Part shown: positions 1-5,613 of the stretch, piece after piece | Layout of the letters: every line of letters starts with the position of its first letter | Position numbering within the stretch: position 1 is the stretch's first letter | The notes under the pieces: model-generated | Seen by the model: the letters and a program-made list of their open reading frames with translations, nothing else | Told to the model about the DNA's origin: nothing | Databases searched by the model: none | Source of the DNA: an uncultured Alphaproteobacteria bacterium | Lineage (GTDB): Bacteria; Pseudomonadota; Alphaproteobacteria; Rhodobacterales; Rhodobacteraceae | Length of the DNA: 8,475 bases | Reading direction: 5' to 3' | NCBI GenBank assembly: GCA_929200295.1 | Contig: CAKMZE010000015.1 | Location: 23,839 to 32,313, forward strand | Translations under genes and position numbers: made by a program

Positions 1-6
1 CACCTG

Positions 7-20
7 TATCGAGCCCGATA
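7..20. repeat. Short inverted repeat abutting the glxA-like start codon
   Basis: TATCG and CGATA form a perfect 5-bp inverted repeat around the spacer AGCC, ending at the base before the ATG at 21. It could be a regulator half-site pair or a small hairpin at the ribosome-binding position. It is short enough to be chance, and the upstream region lies outside the window. Confidence 0.3.
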
Positions 21-1022
21 ATGACGTCCGCACCCCCTTTTAATCAGACTGAACAAGTTGTGAAACCACGTCGGTTTGTCTTTGTGTTGATGGATAATTT
101 CACAATGCTGTGTTTTGCTTGCGCGGTCGAAAGCCTGCGCATTACGAACCGCGTGGCGGGCAAGAAACTGTATGACTGGATCGTGATTAGCGAAACGGGC
201 GAGCCTGTAACCTGTTCAAACGGAACAACATTTAACGTTGATTCCGATTTGATTGAGCTAGATCGTGACGATACGATTATGCTTTGCGGGGGGCTTGGTA
301 TCCAAGCAGCTACCACAAAACGTTTGCTAAACTGGATCCGCCGCGAGGCACGGCGTGGGCTGATCATGGCAGGGCTTTGCACATCAGCGCATACAATGGC
401 AAAGGCTGGGTTGCTTGATGGAAAAAGAGCAACGATTCATTGGGAAAACCAAGATAGCTTTACCGAAGAATTTGATGAGGTTGAGCTAACAAAATCGATT
501 TTTGTGATTGATGGCAATCGGATCACCACGGCGGGTGGCACCGCGTCGATTGATTTGATGCTCAAATTGATCGCCCAAGACTACGAAGAAGACCTGGCAA
601 ATGCAGTTGCGGACACGTTGATCTATTCGTCCATTCGCACTGACCAAGACACCCAACGTCTTTCTATTCCGACCCGCATTGGCGTGCGGCATCCCAAGTT
701 GAGCCGTGTTATTCAGATGATGGAAACCAACATCGAAGAGCCGATCAGCCCGGCAACACTCGCCAAAGAGGTTGGGATGTCCACGCGCCAGCTTGAACGG
801 CTCTTTCGGCGTTACCTTTCGCGTAGCCCAAAACGATACTACATGGAGCTACGCTTGCAAAAGGCGCGTAACCTGCTGATGCAAACGGATATGACAGTGA
901 TCAACGTAGCCCTGGCCTGTGGTTTCGCATCGCCTTCGCATTTCTCGAAATGCTACCGGTCGCATTATAACACAACGCCCTATCGCGAACGTGGCAGCCA
1001 AGCGACGCGGCTCTCAATATAG
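21..1022 (+). CDS. GlxA-family transcriptional regulator (DJ-1/PfpI-like domain plus AraC-type helix-turn-helix)
   Basis: The 333-residue protein has the two-part layout of the GlxA/CdhR/GbdR group of AraC-family activators. Residues about 18-185 form a DJ-1/PfpI (class I glutamine amidotransferase-like) domain, with the nucleophile-elbow-like segment AGLCTSAH (Cys120) and the strand AGGTASIDLML near 171-181. In this family the domain normally senses a ligand rather than acting as an enzyme. Residues about 228-325 form a double helix-turn-helix DNA-binding domain, with STRQLERLFRRYL (254-266) and the second helix pair at INVALACGFASPSHFSKCYR. Relatives often control catabolism of quaternary amines or amino acids, but the target here cannot be read from the sequence. 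The start at 21 is the first ATG and gives a typical N-terminus, but the frame is open to the left edge, no good ribosome site is visible, and an upstream start cannot be excluded. It is convergent with hflX, 18 bases away, and so is not part of that operon. Confidence 0.88.
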   Translation: MTSAPPFNQTEQVVKPRRFVFVLMDNFTMLCFACAVESLRITNRVAGKKLYDWIVISETGEPVTCSNGTTFNVDSDLIELDRDDTIMLCGGLGIQAATTKRLLNWIRREARRGLIMAGLCTSAHTMAKAGLLDGKRATIHWENQDSFTEEFDEVELTKSIFVIDGNRITTAGGTASIDLMLKLIAQDYEEDLANAVADTLIYSSIRTDQDTQRLSIPTRIGVRHPKLSRVIQMMETNIEEPISPATLAKEVGMSTRQLERLFRRYLSRSPKRYYMELRLQKARNLLMQTDMTVINVALACGFASPSHFSKCYRSHYNTTPYRERGSQATRLSI

Positions 1023-1040
1023 GCGCGTAATGCGTTGAAA

Positions 1041-2315
1041 TTAAATATTTAAAAACCGTTCTTTTTGCAAGCGCGTCCAAAAAACGGTCATTTCATAGTC
1101 CGTCTCCGTCAGTGTTTCATCCACGACAACACCCTGCGCGTACAACCATGAGCGCGCGCGTCCTTGTGAAAATGACAACGCGATCTGCTCTTGGCTGCGT
1201 GGGTCCTTTAGCTTGTCAGATAGTGCCGTCAGCAACGTATCAAAGCCAGACCTTGTGATCGCAGACTCCGCGTAGAGATCATTGTTCTGTGCCGGTTGGG
1301 TCAATGTCGCGGCTTGCGTATCCTCATCTAGCAAATCGATTTTGTTCCACACATCAATCACGGCTGCATCATCAGAGACACCAATGCTGCTTAGGATGCT
1401 TTCAACGTCTTGCGCCTGTTCATTTGACTGCGGATGGCTGATATCACGTACGTGAATAATCACATCTGCATCAAGCACTTCTTCTAATGTCGCACGGAAT
1501 GCCGCGACCAGCTCGGTCGGGAGATCACTGATAAAGCCAACCGTATCCGACATGATCACCTCATCCCCTGACGGCAGGGTGATTTTGCGCATCACCGGAT
1601 CAAGCGTCGCAAAGAGCATATCTTTGGCGAGCACCTCAGCACCTGTGAGATGATTAAACAATGTCGATTTACCAGCGTTGGTATAGCCGACGAGTGCGAT
1701 AATGGGGAACGGGACTTTGGCGCGCCCTGCCCTGTGCAACGTGCGCGTTTTAACAACTTTTTCCAGCTTCTGGCGCAAGGCTTGCAGTTGCATATCAATG
1801 GCGCGGCGATCCGCCTCAATCTGGGTTTCACCGGGTCCACCCACAAAGCCGAGACCACCCCTTTGCCGTTCAAGGTGGGTCCAGGCGCGGACCAACCGTG
1901 TGCGTTGATAGGACAATGCCGCCATTTCGACCTGAAGCACACCCTCGGCCGTGCGGGCCCGGTCGCTAAAAATCTCAAGAATCAAACCCGTGCGATCGAG
2001 GATTTTTACATCCCATTCTTTTTCAAGATTTCGCTGTTGCACTGGCGTGAGCGCACCATCCATCAAAACCAGTTCGATATGTTGATCATGTAGCCGTTGT
2101 TTCAGCTCAGCGATCTTACCCTTACCGATCAGCTTTCCGGGGTGCGATTTAGCAAGCCTGATGATTTCTGATCCCACGACTTCGAGATCAGGCAATGCGG
2201 CAGCAAGCGACACAGCTTCTTCGAGCGCTGGTTCTGCATCGCGGCGCTTCGGGTTTGATTTGAGATCGGGATGTATCACCCAAGCCCGTGTGACGGGCTT
2301 ATCGTGTGTGAGCAA
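1041..2315 (-). CDS. hflX: Ribosome-associated GTPase HflX
   Basis: HflX is a translation-factor-class GTPase that binds the 50S subunit and, in studied bacteria, splits stalled or stress-damaged 70S ribosomes. The 424-residue product has the HflX N-terminal domain (about 10-110), a basic coiled-coil linker with the family segment GFVGGPGETQIEADRR (156-171), and then the G domain: G1 GYTNAGKS (210-217), G2 Thr237 in FATLDP, G3 DTVG (257-260) and G4 NKID (324-327). A C-terminal domain of about 50 residues follows. All nucleotide-binding motifs are intact and length is normal. The start is TTG at 2315; an in-frame TGA lies four codons upstream and no ATG alternative keeps the N-terminal domain. 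The purine-rich end of hfq (GAAGGTGAAGAG) would supply the ribosome site. Only two bases separate the hfq stop from this start (TAA-CG-TTG), so expression is probably coupled to hfq, as in the hfq-hflX pairs of many proteobacteria. Confidence 0.96.
   Translation of the reverse strand: MLTHDKPVTRAWVIHPDLKSNPKRRDAEPALEEAVSLAAALPDLEVVGSEIIRLAKSHPGKLIGKGKIAELKQRLHDQHIELVLMDGALTPVQQRNLEKEWDVKILDRTGLILEIFSDRARTAEGVLQVEMAALSYQRTRLVRAWTHLERQRGGLGFVGGPGETQIEADRRAIDMQLQALRQKLEKVVKTRTLHRAGRAKVPFPIIALVGYTNAGKSTLFNHLTGAEVLAKDMLFATLDPVMRKITLPSGDEVIMSDTVGFISDLPTELVAAFRATLEEVLDADVIIHVRDISHPQSNEQAQDVESILSSIGVSDDAAVIDVWNKIDLLDEDTQAATLTQPAQNNDLYAESAITRSGFDTLLTALSDKLKDPRSQEQIALSFSQGRARSWLYAQGVVVDETLTETDYEMTVFWTRLQKERFLNI
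1048..1088 (-). terminator. Possible weak intrinsic terminator at the end of hflX
   Basis: On the minus strand ACCGTT (1088-1083) can pair with AACGGT (1060-1055). The stem extends by about four T-A pairs past a single bulged base and closes a loop of roughly 13-14 bases. It is followed directly by a T-rich tract, TTTTAAATATTT, that contains the hflX stop codon. The stem has only three or four G-C pairs, so it would be a weak terminator. It lies within the last hflX codons because only 18 bases separate hflX from the convergent regulator gene. No better terminator is seen for either gene. Confidence 0.27.
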
Positions 2316-2317
2316 CG

Positions 2318-2551
2318 TTACTCTTCACCTTCATATAGGCTGATGTTTTGCGCGGGCATAATTGTTGAAATCGCGCTTTTATACACCAGTTGGGATTGGC
2401 CATCGCGGCGTAGCAGCACGCAAAAGCTGTCAAACCATGTGATAACGCCCTGCAGTTTCACACCGTTCACCAAAAAGATGGTGACAGGGACTTTTGCTTT
2501 GCGGACATGATTTAAAAATGCATCTTGTAAATTTGCTTTATCTGAGGCCAT
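2318..2551 (-). CDS. hfq: RNA chaperone Hfq
   Basis: Hfq forms a ring of six subunits that pairs small RNAs with mRNAs and affects their stability and translation. The 77-residue product is the short form with almost no C-terminal tail. The Sm1 motif spans about 12-50 (VPVTIFLVNGVKLQG, then WFDSFCVLLRRDG) and Sm2 lies at about 55-66 (VYKSAISTIMP). By alignment with E. coli Hfq, distal-face residues are kept or similar (F26 for Y25, V31 for I30, K32, Q34), and the rim has R17, K18 and K20. On the proximal face Q9, D10, F43 and K58 are kept, but the usual His of 'YKH' is Ser59 and the Gln of 'FDQF' is Ser42. The start at 2551 gives the canonical MASDKANLQDAFLN beginning. An in-frame ATG at 2653 would add 34 residues unlike any Hfq N-terminus. 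hflX follows after two bases; trkH lies 113 bases upstream. Confidence 0.97.
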   Translation of the reverse strand: MASDKANLQDAFLNHVRKAKVPVTIFLVNGVKLQGVITWFDSFCVLLRRDGQSQLVYKSAISTIMPAQNISLYEGEE

Positions 2552-2555
2552 GGAT

Positions 2556-2576
2556 CTTACTCTTCTTATTTTTCTT
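2556..2576 (-). promoter_or_regulatory. (ARN)7 tract before the hfq start: candidate Hfq self-binding site overlapping the ribosome site
   Basis: Read on the minus strand, 2576 to 2556 consists of seven consecutive triplets of the form A-purine-any base (AAG, AAA, AAT, AAG, AAG, AGT, AAG), ending four bases before the hfq ATG. The only Shine-Dalgarno-like sequence of hfq (AAGAAGAG) lies inside it. Known: the distal face of Gram-negative Hfq binds repeated ARN triplets, and E. coli Hfq represses its own translation by binding its mRNA leader. Inferred: Hfq occupancy here could block ribosome loading. Seen: only the pattern and its position. Confidence 0.5.
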
Positions 2577-2584
2577 AAAGCCGG

Positions 2585-2597
2585 AAACGATACGTTT
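2585..2597. repeat. Palindrome in the trkH-hfq gap
   Basis: AAACG-ATA-CGTTT is a perfect 5-bp inverted repeat with a 3-base centre. It is flanked by GG on the left and, after one extra base, CC on the right, and sits about 34 bases upstream of the hfq start. Its form suits a dimeric regulator's operator or a small leader hairpin. No convincing -35/-10 pair is seen in the 113-base gap, so its relation to a promoter is unknown. Confidence 0.35.
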
Positions 2598-2664
2598 ACC
2601 CTAAACCCAGTATGGCGCGCATTTGCACGACTTTCCAGCCCAAAAGAGAACATTGTCTGAACAG

Positions 2665-4182
2665 CTATTTTCGCCAGATTTCTGGGTTAAAAAGGGCAAT
2701 AATTGCAAGCGCTTCGAGACGTCCAAGTACCATCGCCATTGCCAATATGACTTTGGCAAGATCAGGAATGCCGGCGAATGAAATAGGTGTTTCCGCGGCC
2801 ACAACAGCCAGAGGGCCTGTGGTTGAGAGCGCCGCAATTGCGAGCACCATCGCGGTTTCGAACTGCACACCTGTCAACGCGAGCAGCAGCATCACACCTG
2901 CGATAGAGATCGCAAAGAGCATGAAAAATACCCATGATATATATGCGCCCCGCCTGCGGATTTGGCGGGCGTCTTTCCCGCCGCCACTCACAGATGATGG
3001 GTGCAGCAACCGTTCCAGCTCGCGCTCACCGTGGCGTGTCAATGCATAGACGCGCAGCAGCTTGACCCCGCCTGCTGTGGTCGCGACACCGCCCCCGATC
3101 AAGGCAAGCCCTAATAATATGAGGCCCGGCGCATCTAACCCCGACCAATCGACCGTTTCCTGCCAATAGCTCGATTCAAACCCTGTTGTGGTGAGGAACG
3201 ATGTGACCGTGAATAAAGCCCCCCAAAGCGCGATCAGCTGATCGCGCCAAGTCAGTATCTGGTTTGTATCAATCGTCCAGATAAAATGCCGTAAAAACAA
3301 TGCCGTTGTCGCAATGGCAATCAAACAGACGGCAATGATAACCTCTGGATCGCGCTTGATCGGTTGGTGATCTTCGCTCAGCACGCCTTTTGAATAAAAG
3401 GACCGCGTGATCGCAAAGGCGAAGAAAACAAAAACAATGAGCTCGCCCCCGATCCCGCTTGAGGCATAGTAAAACCCGCCGAGCGGTGTAATCCCAGATG
3501 TCGAGAGAACGGACATGGCATGGATCAAAGCAATATAGGGCAGCTCGCCTGTGAATGTCAGAGCGATCCATAAAACCACGGTGAGCGAGACGTATATCGG
3601 TGCGAGTTTGAATGTGTAGCGGGCAAGCCGCTCTGTTGGGTCAAGCGCACGATTGACCTGTGGCGTGGTGCGCATCTGCCCCATTTGATCAGGTGCGCGC
3701 ACCTCAAACCCGCCAAGGTTCATCGGCGCAAAAATTGCAAAGGCAGTGACCCAAACTAAAAAACCGCCCATCCAGCCAATGATACCGCGCCATAAATGCA
3801 GTGACGGTGAAAGACGGCCAATGTTGTCATAAACTGTGGCCCCCGTCGTCGTGAACGAAGAGACCATTTCGAACCAAGCATTCAAAAATGATGTTGATCC
3901 CACAGCAACATAAAAGGGCGTCGCGAAAATGATCGGTAACAGTAAGAATGCCGCGATTAAGGTCGTTAGTTGATTGCGTATGATACTATTGCCTTGTTCG
4001 CTTGATGTCGCAAAGCCAAGAACAAGCGTCAGCAAACCAAACAAGATGCTGGCATAAAAGAACACGCGCATCACATTGAAGTCGTTTACAAAAAGCGCGT
4101 GCCAAGATGGCACTAACATTGCGAGCGCACTTATCCCCATGAGTATCACAAAGAAGGGTAACGTCGAAACGCGGCGCTGCAT
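2665..4182 (-). CDS. trkH: Trk potassium uptake system pore subunit TrkH
   Basis: TrkH is the membrane pore of the Trk potassium transporter, gated by the TrkA ring. The 505-residue product is strongly hydrophobic, with the four repeated M1-P-M2 units of the TrkH/KtrB/HKT superfamily. The four pore loops are visible: SFTTTGAT (109-116), SVLSTSGIT (224-232), SFLTTTGFE (328-336) and AALSTTGPL (450-458). Each carries the selectivity-filter glycine (G114, G230, G334, G456). The family C-terminus MVLGRLEALAIIALFNP is at 484-500. A charged cytoplasmic loop lies near 380-412 (ERELERLLHP, then DARQIRRR). Length is slightly above the usual 480 or so residues. Its ATG shares one base with the trkA stop (TAATG) and lacks a clear ribosome site of its own, so translation is probably coupled to trkA. 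It ends in TAG at 2665. Confidence 0.96.
   Translation of the reverse strand: MQRRVSTLPFFVILMGISALAMLVPSWHALFVNDFNVMRVFFYASILFGLLTLVLGFATSSEQGNSIIRNQLTTLIAAFLLLPIIFATPFYVAVGSTSFLNAWFEMVSSFTTTGATVYDNIGRLSPSLHLWRGIIGWMGGFLVWVTAFAIFAPMNLGGFEVRAPDQMGQMRTTPQVNRALDPTERLARYTFKLAPIYVSLTVVLWIALTFTGELPYIALIHAMSVLSTSGITPLGGFYYASSGIGGELIVFVFFAFAITRSFYSKGVLSEDHQPIKRDPEVIIAVCLIAIATTALFLRHFIWTIDTNQILTWRDQLIALWGALFTVTSFLTTTGFESSYWQETVDWSGLDAPGLILLGLALIGGGVATTAGGVKLLRVYALTRHGERELERLLHPSSVSGGGKDARQIRRRGAYISWVFFMLFAISIAGVMLLLALTGVQFETAMVLAIAALSTTGPLAVVAAETPISFAGIPDLAKVILAMAMVLGRLEALAIIALFNPEIWRK
3228..3247. repeat. Perfect 20-bp palindrome inside trkH
   Basis: The half-site GCGCGATCAG is followed immediately by its exact reverse complement, with two GATC sites inside. 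It encodes RDQLIA within the TrkH segment at about residues 313-318. It may be only a by-product of coding sequence, but such length without a spacer is rare by chance. Confidence 0.6.
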
Positions 4183-5558
4183 TAGAAGAAATCAATCGAG
4201 ACTTGTAACAGGCGTTCAATTTCTGGGACATCTTCGGCAAGAACAAAGATTGTAATCACATCACCTTCGTCGATCCGCGTGTTGCCATCCGGTTTAATGA
4301 TTTCACTGCCCTTTAGGATAGCCCCGATTTTCGTGCCCTCTGGGAAAGCGACGTCTTTCACCGCTTTGCCTGCGATCGGGGATGTGCCTAGAACATGTGC
4401 TTCGATCACCTCGGCCTCGGCATCACCTATTGAATAAACCTGCCGTACACGCCCATGCCGGATGTGTCGTAAGATAGAAGATACGGTGGTGGCACGGGGG
4501 TTAATATAGGCGTCGATATCCAGAGGCCCCATCAGCGGGATCAATGTCGGATCATTAATCAAGGTGATCGCCATTTGGCAGCCCAGTTCTTTGGCACGAA
4601 CAGAGGCCAAAAGATTGGTTTTATCATCATCCGTGACCGCTAAAACCGCATCGGCAGATCCGATTTGCGCCTCTTCTAGCAGCCCAGTTTCAAGCCCATC
4701 ACCATGCAAAACGATTGTACGGTCCAATGCATCTGCAGCGGTTTCCGCGATCTCACGGTCCATTTCAATAACTTTGACACGCACACGCTCTGTACGCGCC
4801 TCAAGCTTTTGCGCGACATCCAGACCGACATTACCGCCACCAATGATGACGATGCGCTCTTGTTTTTCTTGTTTCTTTCCAAATATTTCCAACGTGCGGC
4901 TCACGTCATGCGTATCTGAAAAAATATAACATTCATCACCAGGGAAAAGCTGATCACCTGCCGAGGGCACAAATAATGCGCCCTGCCTGCGCACACCGAC
5001 AACAATCGCACGTAAGGTAGAAAAGAGATCGGTTAGCTGCCTGAGCGGCGTGTTGATCACCGGGCAATCTTCGTCAATTGCGATGCCCAGCAACTGCGCT
5101 GCCCCATCGAGAAAGCTTTCAGTATCAAACGTGCTTGGGGCTGCGAGTCGCTGCAAAGCAGCCTCTGCCACCTCTTTTTCCGGGCTGATCACAACATCAA
5201 TTGGCAAATGATCACGCCGGTAAAGATCCGCATAGATCGCATCAAGATAGCTTTGCGAACGCAATCGCGCAATTTTGCGCCCAATGGCAAAAACAGAATG
5301 CGCAACCTGACAGGTCACCATATTCACTTCGTCAGAATGGGTCGCGGCGATAATCATATCAGCATCGCGCGCGCCAGCGCGGTCAAGCACGTCTGGGTAG
5401 CTCGCAAAGCCTGAAATCCCTTGTACATCAAGCGTATCAGTTGCACGGCGCACCAGCGTTGGGTTGTTGTCCACAACCGTTACATCGTTATTCTCGCCAG
5501 ACAGATGGCGGGCAATTTGCCAACCAACTTGTCCTGCACCACAGATGATCACTTTCAT
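4182..5558 (-). CDS. trkA: Trk potassium transporter regulatory subunit TrkA
   Basis: TrkA is the cytoplasmic nucleotide-binding protein that forms a gating ring under TrkH. The 458-residue product has the duplicated layout of proteobacterial TrkA. The first RCK-N Rossmann domain begins with VIICGAGQVG (G7, G9, G12) and has an acidic D30 at the end of the second strand. An RCK-C domain spans about 142-225. The second Rossmann domain has IIGGGNVGLDVAQKLE (GGGNVG at 240-245, acidic residue near 265). The second RCK-C spans about 372-455 with the conserved GD before the last strand. Both glycine motifs are intact. The start at 5558 puts the first strand directly after Met and has AAGAGG six bases upstream. 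A TTG 21 bases earlier would add MQNKRRA and has no comparable support. It overlaps trkH by one base and follows ntrX by 55 bases. Confidence 0.96.
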   Translation of the reverse strand: MKVIICGAGQVGWQIARHLSGENNDVTVVDNNPTLVRRATDTLDVQGISGFASYPDVLDRAGARDADMIIAATHSDEVNMVTCQVAHSVFAIGRKIARLRSQSYLDAIYADLYRRDHLPIDVVISPEKEVAEAALQRLAAPSTFDTESFLDGAAQLLGIAIDEDCPVINTPLRQLTDLFSTLRAIVVGVRRQGALFVPSAGDQLFPGDECYIFSDTHDVSRTLEIFGKKQEKQERIVIIGGGNVGLDVAQKLEARTERVRVKVIEMDREIAETAADALDRTIVLHGDGLETGLLEEAQIGSADAVLAVTDDDKTNLLASVRAKELGCQMAITLINDPTLIPLMGPLDIDAYINPRATTVSSILRHIRHGRVRQVYSIGDAEAEVIEAHVLGTSPIAGKAVKDVAFPEGTKIGAILKGSEIIKPDGNTRIDEGDVITIFVLAEDVPEIERLLQVSIDFF

Positions 5559-5564
5559 AGCGCG

Positions 5565-5570
5565 CCTCTT
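5565..5570 (-). promoter_or_regulatory. Ribosome-binding site of trkA
   Basis: AAGAGG lies six bases before the ATG at 5558 and decides between this start and the upstream TTG at 5579. Confidence 0.65.
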
Positions 5571-5613
5571 ATTCTGCAATCATTGGGATGCCAGAGGATA
5601 CCGGATTGGTCAA

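Noticed and set aside
1650..2093. Plus-strand 147-codon open frame opposite hflX
   Set aside because: It lies wholly antisense to intact, strongly conserved hflX and shows no recognisable domain.
2624..2645. Possible sigma-54 (-24/-12) promoter upstream of hfq, around CTGGAAAGTCGTGCA
   Set aside because: The spacing between GG and GC is 8 rather than 10 bases and the conserved TGGCAC core is missing.
2552..2653. In-frame extension of hfq to an ATG at 2653 (111 residues)
   Set aside because: The extra 34 residues resemble no Hfq N-terminus, and the internal ATG at 2551 gives the canonical beginning.
2612..3049. Plus-strand 145-codon open frame over the end of trkH
   Set aside because: It is antisense to trkH coding sequence, with a low-complexity Ser/Ala/Arg-rich product typical of a shadow frame.
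5559..5579. Longer trkA from a TTG at 5579
   Set aside because: The ATG at 5558 has AAGAGG at good spacing and starts directly at the Rossmann strand; the extension adds only MQNKRRA.
5575..5613. Possible sigma-70 promoter for trkA beginning with TTGACC right after ntrX
   Set aside because: The -35-like hexamer is good, but no acceptable -10 hexamer lies 16-18 bases downstream.
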